Part shown: positions 1 through 6,854 of the stretch, one piece after another
How positions within the stretch are numbered: position 1 is the first letter of the stretch
Layout: each line of letters begins with the position of its first letter
Source of the DNA: Methanomicrobiales archaeon
GTDB taxonomy: Archaea; Halobacteriota; Methanomicrobia; Methanomicrobiales; JACTUA01
Reading direction: 5' to 3'
DNA: 12,179 nucleotides
Assembly: GCA_028678905.1 (NCBI GenBank)
Contig: JAJRCO010000370.1
Span: forward strand, 1-12,179
The notes under the pieces: generated by a model
The model's database searches: none
What the model was told of the DNA's origin: nothing
Seen by the model: only the letters and a program-made list of their open reading frames with translations
Made by a program: the position numbers and the translations under genes

Positions 1-1183
1 CACCCAGAGCAAGGGCTTTGGCAAAATCCGAAGAGACCCGCAATCCCCCCGTGATCACCAGAGAGATGTTCCCTGCCCCCTGTTCATCGAGAAATGTCCG
101 GGCACGATGAAGGGCGAAGATAGTGGGGATCGAAGTGGCTGCCTTAATGTACTTGGGAGCTGCTCCGGTCCCCCCAGGCCGACCGTCGATGGTGACAAAA
201 TCTGGTTTTGCGTGAAGGAGGACTTCTAGATCGTCCTCTATGTTCCCGGCCGCTATCTTCACCCCAATAGGCTTTCCTTCGGACCGAGAACGGAGCCATT
301 TCACCTTTTCTGCAAGATCGTCTCCATTCCTGATATCTTCGAAGGTGGCCGGGCTGATGATGTCGCTTCCTTCCGGATATCCCCGGACACGTGCGATCTC
401 GGTGGTAACCTTTTTCCCGGGAAGATGTGCTCCCAGACCAGGTTCTGCGGACTGGCCTAATTTTATCTCGATGGCATCGACCGATGCAAGAGCTTCCTCG
501 GTCACGCTGTAGCGGTTGGGGACGTATTCAAAAATATACCGGTAGGCATGTTTCCGTTCGTCTTCCAGTATCCCTCCTTCCCCGGAACCGATCGCAGTGC
601 CCACGGCAGCGCTTCCCCTCGCAAGGGCAATCTTTGCCTCCCTCGATAAAGCCCCAAAAGACATATGGCTGACAAAGATGGGCGTTTCGATGATCAAAGG
701 TCGTGAGGCGCCGGGCCCGATTATGGTGCGGGTGATGACCGGAACATCTGCATTCAGGGGAATTCGGGCAATCTGCGCCCCTTTTATCAGGATATCGTCC
801 CAGGAGGGGGCAGGCTTCCTGGTTCGCATGGGTTCGATGATCGATGCACCAGTGGTGGCCATCGTCCGAATATCAGAGAGATATTCTTCCACCTGGTCTG
901 ACCCAATCGATTCTCTCCACCTTTCAGGGCCAGCGCTTGGTTTACCGGGGAGCTCGGACTCGTTCATACCGCGGGGTTCAACTCCAGGAGAGGCGATATC
1001 CACCTTCGATGTACCGGAGGATCCCGGTTCTGCGAGGTGAGTGGCATCTGCCCCGCAATCAGGACAACGCCAGTCATTAGGAAAACTCTTTGGCTCGGTT
1101 CCCGGCACGATGTTTTTGCGCGGAATTCCATAGGCACTATCATATTCAAAGACCCTGCACACTGTGCATCGGAACAGAACCAT
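1..1183 (-). CDS. gltB: Rubredoxin-domain glutamate synthase, FMN-binding central domain (partial, 3' end outside window)
   Basis: Archaeal short-form glutamate synthase, expected to make glutamate from 2-oxoglutarate and ammonia on an FMN-binding barrel in the cytoplasm. I translated 394 codons without a stop before the left edge. Residues 1-48 form a rubredoxin domain with Cys pairs FRCTVC (C6, C9) and WRCPDCG (C40, C43), an iron site that could deliver electrons to the FMN domain. From about residue 105 the sequence follows the FMN-binding glutamate synthase domain: SHMSFGALSREAK near 172, GSGEGG near 200, EIKLGQ near 235, GVKIAAGN near 300 and TIDGRPGGTGAAP near 325. The glutaminase domain of bacterial GltB is absent, as in archaeal versions. 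The Cys-rich cluster region usual near the C terminus would lie outside the window. The ATG at 1183 is preceded by GAGAGGT (1194-1188), a good Shine-Dalgarno site. It lies 56 bases behind the upstream b561-like gene, so it may be read through or have its own promoter. Assignment is firm; the electron donor is inferred. Confidence 0.92.
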   Translation of the reverse strand, partial: MVLFRCTVCRVFEYDSAYGIPRKNIVPGTEPKSFPNDWRCPDCGADATHLAEPGSSGTSKVDIASPGVEPRGMNESELPGKPSAGPERWRESIGSDQVEEYLSDIRTMATTGASIIEPMRTRKPAPSWDDILIKGAQIARIPLNADVPVITRTIIGPGASRPLIIETPIFVSHMSFGALSREAKIALARGSAAVGTAIGSGEGGILEDERKHAYRYIFEYVPNRYSVTEEALASVDAIEIKLGQSAEPGLGAHLPGKKVTTEIARVRGYPEGSDIISPATFEDIRNGDDLAEKVKWLRSRSEGKPIGVKIAAGNIEDDLEVLLHAKPDFVTIDGRPGGTGAAPKYIKAATSIPTIFALHRARTFLDEQGAGNISLVITGGLRVSSDFAKALALG

Positions 1184-1239
1184 GTGTACCTCTCGAATGT
1201 TTATCTTCCATGGAAAGTTGTATTTCTGTCGGTAACGGC

Positions 1240-2070
1240 CTAGACCAGCACCAGCAGGAGTATGCCGGTCGCAATGGCCCCCGTCATCACCGCGATGGTC
1301 ACATACCCTGTCCGGGTGTGTACCGCTCGGGCCAGCACCTTCCTTTTGTGAATGTAGTTCCTGCCGATGCCCAGCGAGAATCCGACACCCGCAAGTCCCG
1401 CTCCTGTCGCTCCGATAATACCGTGGGTCACCCGGAAATGAGGGCCACCGGAGACTGCGACCATGTACGCCCCCAGTACGATTCCTGCAACGATGAGCGC
1501 AAATCCCACTTTCTCGAGAGACGAATGCATCTTGAACCATCCTGTCCGAACGTTCCGGGAACGGGCAAAGATAACCCCCAGGATCATACATACGAAACCG
1601 ATGGAGAGCAGGCTCATATGGTACGGCCAGAGAGTCGGAGGACCAGTGACCTGACCTGTGGTGGTCAGCCCCGATGAGGGTACATAGGTGTCGGAGAGAG
1701 AACCGTAGAGATTACAGGTGGCGGTGACTTCTACCCGGTCTCCATCTTGTGTGGAGAGCGGGTACGAATATGAGAACACTGTAGCTGTAGGCTGGCTGGT
1801 ATAGGTCTGGTTGAAGAGAGGAACACCGTTTTTCCTGATAGTCACCTCCCGGATGTAATGAGTACTTTTATCTCTCACACCATGAGTGATGGTCACCGTG
1901 AGTTCCTGATCAGTCTGGTTGTAGGAAAAGCTCAGCGCCGAGGGAGGATGAGCAAAAACCGGCTGACAGACGAACAGGATTGATAGGATAGCCCCAAGAA
2001 CAAGGAACAGGAATCGCCCATTCCATGTTTGTGAGCGCTCGGAAAAACGGTCATGATGCGAATGAATCAT
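1240..2070 (-). CDS. Membrane protein: superoxide-reductase-like extracytoplasmic domain fused to cytochrome b561-like four-helix core
   Basis: 276 residues. A signal peptide (hydrophobic about 19-37) ends in PVFA, predicting cleavage just before His41, so the mature protein would begin with His. Residues 41-130 form a beta-rich domain whose landmarks resemble desulfoferrodoxin/superoxide reductase: H63, then HYI at 71-73, and CNLYG at 119-123 where the enzymes have CNxHG. The second metal-ligand His of that motif is Tyr122 here. Residues 148-276 hold four hydrophobic helices, each with one conserved-looking His (H151, H182, H216, H251; spacing 31, 34, 35). The segments HMSLLSIGFV, WFKMHSSLEKVG, THGIIGATG and VHTRTGY follow the cytochrome b561 pattern for two b hemes. 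A GGAGTGA site precedes the ATG, and no other in-frame start lies before the signal helix. It follows the cupredoxin gene by 53 bases. A role moving electrons across the membrane to the outer domain is inference. The b561 call is stronger than the superoxide-reductase call. Confidence 0.75.
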   Translation of the reverse strand: MIHSHHDRFSERSQTWNGRFLFLVLGAILSILFVCQPVFAHPPSALSFSYNQTDQELTVTITHGVRDKSTHYIREVTIRKNGVPLFNQTYTSQPTATVFSYSYPLSTQDGDRVEVTATCNLYGSLSDTYVPSSGLTTTGQVTGPPTLWPYHMSLLSIGFVCMILGVIFARSRNVRTGWFKMHSSLEKVGFALIVAGIVLGAYMVAVSGGPHFRVTHGIIGATGAGLAGVGFSLGIGRNYIHKRKVLARAVHTRTGYVTIAVMTGAIATGILLLVLV

Positions 2071-2123
2071 CGGGTCACTCCAGAAATATAAAGAGCGGAT
2101 GGGAGTTTTTGCCCTCCTTCATG

Positions 2124-2867
2124 TTACTCAACAATGATGATCGCGTGTTCGGTTTCCGCATGCTCGCTGCAGTGGGTGGGGTACACACCCGCTTGATCGA
2201 AGACGTGGGAGAACGAGGCTCCCGGTTCAATCAGGCCGGAATCGAGATCCGGATAGTAGGAGTGGGTCATATGGGAATCACTGTCCGCAGTATGGGCAAC
2301 GGGATCGTCGTTCACCCAGGTTACATTGGTTCCTGGGCTTACGATCACATACCGCGGATTTTTCGTTTCATTCTGAATGTGAATGGTCACCGCGGATTGT
2401 CCCCTCCAGTCTGTGTAGGGAGAGGAGAAGCTCCGATCAATCGCAAACTGGAACATGCCATCCTCACAGGATCCTCCGGATTCCCAGCAGGCGGTATAGG
2501 TAACGGTGTACAATCCATCAGGCGCTGCCTGGTCCATGTACCGGCGGAGCGTCACTCTGTTATCATCGACCATATGGGTAGTCCCATACTCCTTTCCGCT
2601 CTGCTGGATGCTCATCGAAGAGGAATCGGTGAGGTTTGCTTCGACGTCTATCACGATGTTCAGGGGTACTCCGGGATATATCGCGCCTGCGGGAGGCGTC
2701 ACATCCATAAGGCGGGATACGTTACGGGCGGGAAGAAACGTGACTCCTGCAGGAGTCTGGGGAGGGGTCTGTTGGGGCGCCGATGAGGTACATCCGGCAC
2801 TAAACACGGCTAGGGCAATCGTGATCACCATCATCAGGGCAATGAGAAGATTCGATCTACTGGACAT
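2124..2867 (-). CDS. CopC-like plus cupredoxin lipoprotein
   Basis: 247 residues from the ATG at 2867. An in-frame ATG at 2903 lies next to the TATA box and lacks a ribosome site, whereas GAAGG (2880-2876) sits 8 bases before the ATG at 2867, so I chose the latter. A lipoprotein signal peptide ends in FSAGC (Cys26), followed by a Pro/Gln/Thr-rich linker. Residues about 53-146 resemble the CopC beta-sandwich (TPPAGAIYPG, DGLYTVTYTACW, EDGMFQFAID). Cys127 and Cys134 within it could form a disulfide. Residues about 160-247 form a plastocyanin-like cupredoxin: VSPGTNVTWVNDDPVAHT gives His192, and THCSEH gives Cys233 and His236. The axial position eight residues after the Cys, normally Met, is His241. 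It should be anchored outside the cytoplasmic membrane and bind copper or carry electrons. It is the first gene before the b561-like membrane protein and has its own TATA box. The cupredoxin call is firm; the CopC assignment is weaker. Confidence 0.85.
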   Translation of the reverse strand: MSSRSNLLIALMMVITIALAVFSAGCTSSAPQQTPPQTPAGVTFLPARNVSRLMDVTPPAGAIYPGVPLNIVIDVEANLTDSSSMSIQQSGKEYGTTHMVDDNRVTLRRYMDQAAPDGLYTVTYTACWESGGSCEDGMFQFAIDRSFSSPYTDWRGQSAVTIHIQNETKNPRYVIVSPGTNVTWVNDDPVAHTADSDSHMTHSYYPDLDSGLIEPGASFSHVFDQAGVYPTHCSEHAETEHAIIIVE

Positions 2868-2909
2868 AGGCCATACCTTCAGAAATGTGGCGCTACTTTC
2901 CATTCATCC

Positions 2910-2917
2910 TATATAAA
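2910..2917 (-). promoter_or_regulatory. Archaeal TATA box for the cupredoxin lipoprotein gene
   Basis: Reads TTTATATA on the minus strand, a near-consensus archaeal TATA box. Its centre is about 46 bases before the ATG at 2867. A transcript starting the usual 25 or so bases downstream (near 2889) would have a leader of about 22 bases containing the GAAGG ribosome site. This supports the start at 2867 over the one at 2903. It may also serve the b561-like gene downstream. Confidence 0.65.
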
Positions 2918-3038
2918 GAAATGCCCATCTCGAGCTAAGAACGCACAGGTTCAGGCCTGCGCTGCCGTGATGGGGGGGGCTTTACGATTTTCCTACACGC
3001 TCATACTATACGATGGTACCAGTAGTGGAAAATGGTGA

Positions 3039-4076
3039 TTATAGTTTCGGCTTTCCTTTCAGCGCCTGGACAAGGAGCGACACCGATGAATCGATATCCT
3101 GGAGATCGACCACTTCGACAGGAGAGTGGATGTACCGGGTGGGAACGCTCACTGTGGTACTGGGAATGCCACCTTTGGTCAGATAGATAGCAGTCGCGTC
3201 AGTAGTACCTCCGGCCCCGACCTCCAGCTGGTATGGGATCTGGTTCTTATCGGCGGTTTCTGTAAGCCATTCGACCATCGCCCGGCTGGCAATGAGCCCC
3301 CGGCCGGAGCTATCGACTATGGTAATTCCCGCACCTTTTCCCATCTCCAAGGAGGATTGTTTTTTCTCGATACCCGGATGATCCCCGGGGATGGTCACGT
3401 CCAGTGCGATCGCACAATCCGGATCCAGCGTGAACGCGCTGGTGCGGGCACCTTTGAGTCCCACTTCTTCCTGTACTGTACAGACCGCGTACACGGTGTG
3501 CGGCGTATCCAGCTGTTGCATGGTGCTGATCAGCTGTGTAACCCCGACCCGGTTGTCGAACGCCTTACCGGTCACCCGGGAGCCGGCAAGGTCAACGAGT
3601 TCGCGGTCTATGGTGATGGGAGTTCCGACCCCGATACCCATTTTTTTTGCTTCTTCTGGGCTGTTTACCCCAATATCGATGAACATATCTTCTGTTTTGA
3701 GAGGTTTTTTACGCTCGTCATCGTCCATCACATGGGGAGGTTTTCCACCCACCACTCCATAAACCGGTTCTTTCCCACCATAGAGTACGACCCGCTGGTT
3801 GTACAGGGTTGGAGCATACCACCCACCCAAGGTGACGAAGCGGATGAAACCCTTTTCATCTATGTATTTCACCATCAGACCGATCTCGTCCATGTGTGCG
3901 GCCAGCATCACACTGAATCCGTCCCCCTTTTTAACGGCGATGAGGTTTCCGAGGGTATCGCTCATCATCTCATCAACGGATGACTTAAGTTCTTTCCGCA
4001 CAATGTCCGAGACACTTCCCTCACAGCCCGAGACACCATGGGCATTGGACAGTTTCTGGAGCAATTTCCTAACCAT
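3039..4076 (-). CDS. M42 family metallo-aminopeptidase (FrvX/endoglucanase-M-like)
   Basis: 345 residues, normal for M42 tetrahedral aminopeptidases, which trim N-terminal residues from short peptides in the cytoplasm using two metal ions. All metal and catalytic positions of the family are present: AHMDEIG (His61), AFDNRVG (Asp174), VQEEVGLKGA (Glu203 general base, Glu204 metal), ALDVT (Asp226) and IHSPVE (His317). The N terminus VRKLLQKLSNAHGVSGCEG matches where the family begins. I therefore chose the ATG at 4076 rather than the in-frame ATG at 4142. The 4076 ATG overlaps the last codons of the aminotransferase by 8 bases and has AGGTGA five bases upstream, which suggests translational coupling. 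It is the last gene of the hxlB-aminotransferase-peptidase operon. A supply of free amino acids to the aminotransferase is possible but inferred. Some family members are annotated as cellulases, which is an old misnomer. Confidence 0.92.
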   Translation of the reverse strand: MVRKLLQKLSNAHGVSGCEGSVSDIVRKELKSSVDEMMSDTLGNLIAVKKGDGFSVMLAAHMDEIGLMVKYIDEKGFIRFVTLGGWYAPTLYNQRVVLYGGKEPVYGVVGGKPPHVMDDDERKKPLKTEDMFIDIGVNSPEEAKKMGIGVGTPITIDRELVDLAGSRVTGKAFDNRVGVTQLISTMQQLDTPHTVYAVCTVQEEVGLKGARTSAFTLDPDCAIALDVTIPGDHPGIEKKQSSLEMGKGAGITIVDSSGRGLIASRAMVEWLTETADKNQIPYQLEVGAGGTTDATAIYLTKGGIPSTTVSVPTRYIHSPVEVVDLQDIDSSVSLLVQALKGKPKL

Positions 4077-5175
4077 GCACTTCACCTTTTGCTTCCGCGA
4101 TTCTCTGCAGGGCAGATCGTAGATTCTCCCTTGATGCCGCATAGCTCAACCGGGCATAACCGGGGGCGTTCTTACCGAACGCGATGCCGGGGACGATGAC
4201 TACGCCTTTTTCGAGGACCCGGTTCAGAAGAGGCGTATCCATGGGTACGAACGCATAAAATGCTCCTTCCGGCAGGGGGAAGGAAATCCCTAGCGCAGAG
4301 AGTCCCTGGTAGACCAGATCTCTTCTTGCCAGATATTCTTTCCTCATTTTCCGGACCGGAACCTGGGTACCAGTGTAGGCAGCAAGAGCAGCATACTGGG
4401 AGATGGAGGTCGCACAAGCCTGACAGTACTGGTGCACTTTTAGACACTGTTCTATTACGTCCTTTTCAGCAGCCACAAATCCAAGCCTCCACCCTGTCAT
4501 CGCATACGTTTTGGATGCCGCATTGATAGTGACGACGTTGTTCCCGAAACGGGCAGGGCTCACGTGCTCTTTTTCGTACGCGAAGTGTTCATACACTTCG
4601 TCGCTTACCACGGTTACCCCCACATCCTGGGCGTATTCCACCACTGCCCGAATATTCTCTTTACTTTCCATAGCACCAGTAGGATTGGAGGGTGAATTCA
4701 AGACCAGGATGCGGGCACCGTCCATCGCTTCCTTCGCTTTTTCGATATCAAGATGAAATTGGCCATCCAACGGTAATCCTTCCGGCCTTCCATCGGCAAG
4801 GGTAGCCAGGGCGGCATATGAGACGAAACCCGGGTCGGCGAGAAGGACCCGGTCACCGGTATCTACGAGCGCTTGAAGGACGATATGCAGCGCTTCGCTC
4901 GCCCCCGCAGTCACGATGATCTGGTTGTGTGCGTATTCCAGATTGTTCTCCCTCTTCAGTTTGAGGGAGATGGCCTCCCGAAGCTCCTCGATTCCGGCAT
5001 TGCTGGTGTATCCGGTTTTTCCCTCCCGTATCGCCCGGATGGCCGCCTCCTTGATGTGCGAAGGAGTATCAAAATCGGGCTGACCAAGTCCTAGGTTGAT
5101 GGAATCTTTACTGGCCGCTTCAAACAGTTTCCGGATTCCGGATATCTCTATCGATTCGACACGATGAGCGTACAT
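4069..5175 (-). CDS. Class I PLP-dependent aminotransferase, aspartate-aminotransferase-like
   Basis: 368 residues from the ATG at 5175. A GTG at 5184 is also in frame, but AGGTGA lies five bases before the ATG and would overlap the GTG, so the ATG is preferred. It transfers an amino group between an amino acid and a 2-oxo acid using pyridoxal phosphate in the cytoplasm. Fold type I landmarks are all visible: LGLGQPDFDTP near 30-38, GKTGYTSNAGIEELREAI near 52-69, TAGASEAL near 89-96, NSPSNPTG (160-167), SDEVYEHF (191-198) with the PLP-binding Asp192, the Schiff-base lysine in ASKTYAMTGWRLG (Lys222), and ARLSYA with the carboxylate-binding Arg342. The sequence belongs with archaeal aspartate/tyrosine-type aminotransferases, but substrate choice cannot be read from the motifs. 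It lies between hxlB (9 bases upstream) and the M42 peptidase (overlapping) in one operon. Confidence 0.93.
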   Translation of the reverse strand: MYAHRVESIEISGIRKLFEAASKDSINLGLGQPDFDTPSHIKEAAIRAIREGKTGYTSNAGIEELREAISLKLKRENNLEYAHNQIIVTAGASEALHIVLQALVDTGDRVLLADPGFVSYAALATLADGRPEGLPLDGQFHLDIEKAKEAMDGARILVLNSPSNPTGAMESKENIRAVVEYAQDVGVTVVSDEVYEHFAYEKEHVSPARFGNNVVTINAASKTYAMTGWRLGFVAAEKDVIEQCLKVHQYCQACATSISQYAALAAYTGTQVPVRKMRKEYLARRDLVYQGLSALGISFPLPEGAFYAFVPMDTPLLNRVLEKGVVIVPGIAFGKNAPGYARLSYAASRENLRSALQRIAEAKGEVHG

Positions 5176-5184
5176 CCTGATCAC

Positions 5185-5784
5185 CTACTCAATGTTGGCA
5201 TGCCTACCCTTCAGATCTTCGATCCTGCATGCACGGATGTCCATCAAGGCCGAGATCGCCGCATCAGCAAACACCATGGCCGCTGTCTCAAATAGCGTTC
5301 CCAAGGGAGCGAACGATTTATGCTCCCCCATCATCTGGCGGACCTCGAATTCCGCGGAGGGATCACGTGTCTCCTCCCTCTGGCTGGAAATGGTGACCAC
5401 ACAGTCGGCGATCCTTCCGATGCGGGAATTGGGGCTGAATGTGATCAGACAGACCCGGGCTCCGATAGTCTTGGCAGTCTCCGCAAGGTCAGCGATGGTT
5501 TTCGTCTCTCCTGAACCGGAGAATATGACTACCAGATCTTCCCGCTGCAGAGCCGGAGTAATGGTTTCGCCGACTACAAAAGAGGTGAATCCGAGATGCA
5601 TAAGCCGCATCGCAAATCCTTTCGCTACGAGACCGGATCTACCCGCTCCCATCGCATAAATTCGTTTTGCACAGGTGACCTCGTTCAGAAAACAATGGAC
5701 GTCTTCGTCTGAAATCCGGTTGGCGATGGACTGGATCTGCGATGCCATCAATAACATCATCTCCTGAACTTCTTTATTGCCCAT
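5185..5784 (-). CDS. hxlB: 6-phospho-3-hexuloisomerase (SIS domain)
   Basis: 199 residues, family-typical. It interconverts D-arabino-3-hexulose 6-phosphate and fructose 6-phosphate. In methanogens lacking the oxidative pentose phosphate route, this reversed ribulose monophosphate pathway makes pentoses, with formaldehyde taken up by the Fae/HPS system. A single SIS domain is clear: YAMGAGRSGLVAKGFAMRLMHLGF (43-66), VGETITPAL (71-79), VIFSGSGETKTIADLAE (86-102). The C-terminal APLGTLFETAAMVF and the closing KGRHANIE are diagnostic for hexuloisomerases as opposed to other SIS proteins. The ATG at 5784 has no clear ribosome site. A weak TATA-like CTATAACC near 5812-5819 would give an almost leaderless message. 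Later ATGs (residues 9, 10, 13) lie behind an AGGAG but would shorten the first helix. It is the first gene of the operon with the aminotransferase and M42 peptidase. The partner hexulose-phosphate synthase is not in this window. Confidence 0.9.
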   Translation of the reverse strand: MGNKEVQEMMLLMASQIQSIANRISDEDVHCFLNEVTCAKRIYAMGAGRSGLVAKGFAMRLMHLGFTSFVVGETITPALQREDLVVIFSGSGETKTIADLAETAKTIGARVCLITFSPNSRIGRIADCVVTISSQREETRDPSAEFEVRQMMGEHKSFAPLGTLFETAAMVFADAAISALMDIRACRIEDLKGRHANIE

Positions 5785-5817
5785 ATTCGTTTCAATAGTA
5801 GATCATGAGGGGTTATA

Positions 5818-5839
5818 GGGATTGTGGATACAATTTCCC
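5818..5839. other. Small inverted repeat in the divergent intergenic region
   Basis: An imperfect hairpin: GGGATTGT, a four-base loop, then ACAAT-TT-CCC. It lies in the 195-base gap between the divergent hxlB operon and the ferritin/VIT1 gene. It could be an operator or an RNA hairpin, or chance. Nothing else convincing was seen in this gap apart from the TATA candidates described for the two flanking genes. Confidence 0.25.
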
Positions 5840-5936
5840 GTCCTTTTCGAGGATCCACCTTTTATCGGAATTCTGGTGCGGATTGGGGGATGTCCGATTT
5901 CCTGGTCTGACTTCTTCCGCCTTTTCTGTGCCCTCG

Positions 5937-5971
5937 ATTTTATCATCCACCAAGTGGAGCTATCCGGTGAT
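5937..5971 (+). promoter_or_regulatory. Candidate TATA element and ribosome site for the ferritin/VIT1 gene
   Basis: ATTTTATC at 5937-5944 resembles an archaeal TATA box. About 26 bases downstream is GGTGAT (5966-5971), a Shine-Dalgarno site 8 bases before the ATG at 5980. A similar CTTTTATC lies further upstream (about 5859-5866) and is a weaker alternative because it would give a long leader. Confidence 0.4.
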
Positions 5972-5979
5972 TTAGGCTT

Positions 5980-6849
5980 ATGACCGAAAATGACCGCCTG
6001 CGCCGTCTGGAAGGGGCTCAGAGAACAGAGACAACCGAGCACCGAATCTATCAGCAGCTCGTAGCAGTCACCAATAATCCCCACAATAAAGAAGTGCTGG
6101 AAAGGATCGCGCAGGAAGAGCGTACGCATTATGAATTTCTTAAAAATCTTACCGGAAAGGAGGTTTCCCCCCACCGCTTTCGTATCGGGTGGTACTATCT
6201 GCTTGCTCGAATTCTGGGTCTCACCTTCTCCCTGAAACTCATGGAATCGGGGGAAGGGAACGCGCAGGAATCATACCGTGAGTTGGGAAGCTGGGAACCC
6301 GCTGTTCTGAAGCTGATTCCCGATGAAGACGCCCACGAAAAGGAATTAATCGATATGATTGATGAGGATCGGCTCCTCTATGTGGGCGCACTGGTACTCG
6401 GTCTGAACGACGCACTGGTGGAACTGACCGGTACCCTTGCCGGGCTCACCCTGGCATTCCAGGACACCCGACTCATCGCGTTGGCCGGCCTGATCACCGG
6501 TATAGCGGCTTCGCTCTCTATGGCCGCCTCAGAATATCTCTCCACCAAATCAGAAGGAGGGGCATTGAATCCTTTCAAGGCTTCCTCGTATACCGGGATC
6601 GCGTATCTGGTTACCGTATTCCTCCTCATCGCGCCCTATCTCCTGCTCACCGATTATCGGGTGAGCTTCCTGGCCACGCTGATTTTTGCCATCTTGGTGA
6701 TCGGAATCTTTACCTACTATATCTCAGTGGTAAAAGATCTGTCATTCCGCAGGCGATTTACCGAAATGGCAGCGATCAGTCTGGGAGTTGCGTTTGTATC
6801 CTTTATCATCGGAGCCTTGGTACGGATATTTTTAGGGGTTGGTATATAG
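5980..6849 (+). CDS. Ferritin-like domain fused to VIT1/CCC1-type membrane transporter (MbfA-like)
   Basis: 289 residues. Residues 1-128 are a rubrerythrin/ferritin-like helical bundle with the expected carboxylate/His pairs: TETTEHRIYQQL (Glu20), AQEERTHYEFL (Glu46/47, His50), and DEDAHEKEL (Glu116, His119), a likely di-iron site facing the cytoplasm. Residues 132-289 form the VIT1/CCC1 membrane domain with about five helices. It opens with the family signature ALVLGLNDALVELTGTLAGL and includes SMAASEYLSTKSE. Proteins of this architecture in bacteria export iron or manganese, using the ferritin-like part as sensor or oxidant. A role in limiting cytoplasmic ferrous iron is therefore likely but inferred. 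The start is supported by GGTGAT 8 bases upstream. Its 3' end stops 5 bases from the convergent thioredoxin-like gene. It stands alone on the plus strand, divergent from the hxlB operon. Confidence 0.92.
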   Translation: MTENDRLRRLEGAQRTETTEHRIYQQLVAVTNNPHNKEVLERIAQEERTHYEFLKNLTGKEVSPHRFRIGWYYLLARILGLTFSLKLMESGEGNAQESYRELGSWEPAVLKLIPDEDAHEKELIDMIDEDRLLYVGALVLGLNDALVELTGTLAGLTLAFQDTRLIALAGLITGIAASLSMAASEYLSTKSEGGALNPFKASSYTGIAYLVTVFLLIAPYLLLTDYRVSFLATLIFAILVIGIFTYYISVVKDLSFRRRFTEMAAISLGVAFVSFIIGALVRIFLGVGI

Positions 6850-6854
6850 CACAG

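Noticed and set aside
1090..1677. Plus-strand open frame of 195 codons
   Set aside because: It spans the ends of two well-supported minus-strand genes and its translation is rich in Arg, His and Pro as expected of an antisense shadow.
2084..2092. TATA-like TTTATATTT on the minus strand before the b561-like gene
   Set aside because: Its centre is only about 18 bases from the ATG at 2070, so a normal start site would fall inside the coding region. Transcription from the upstream promoter is simpler.
2025..2786. Long plus-strand open frame of 253 codons
   Set aside because: It lies opposite the cupredoxin lipoprotein gene, has no recognisable domain and no ribosome site. The minus-strand protein has a lipobox, cupredoxin motif and TATA box.
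2943..2960. Imperfect inverted repeat CGCACAGG...CCTGCG after the peptidase gene
   Set aside because: The short stem has a two-base bulge, no T-tract follows, and it lies far from the stop codon; not enough for a terminator or operator call.
2972..2979. Run of eight G
   Set aside because: It lies between genes, so a slippage effect on a protein is not possible; no promoter spacing role was visible.
3126..3983. Plus-strand open frame of 285 codons
   Set aside because: It is antisense to the M42 peptidase, whose catalytic residues are all intact; the plus-strand translation resembles no family.
5803..6174. Minus-strand open frame of 123 codons overlapping the start of the ferritin/VIT1 gene
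   Set aside because: No domain, basic low-complexity tail, and it conflicts with a well-supported gene and ribosome site on the plus strand.
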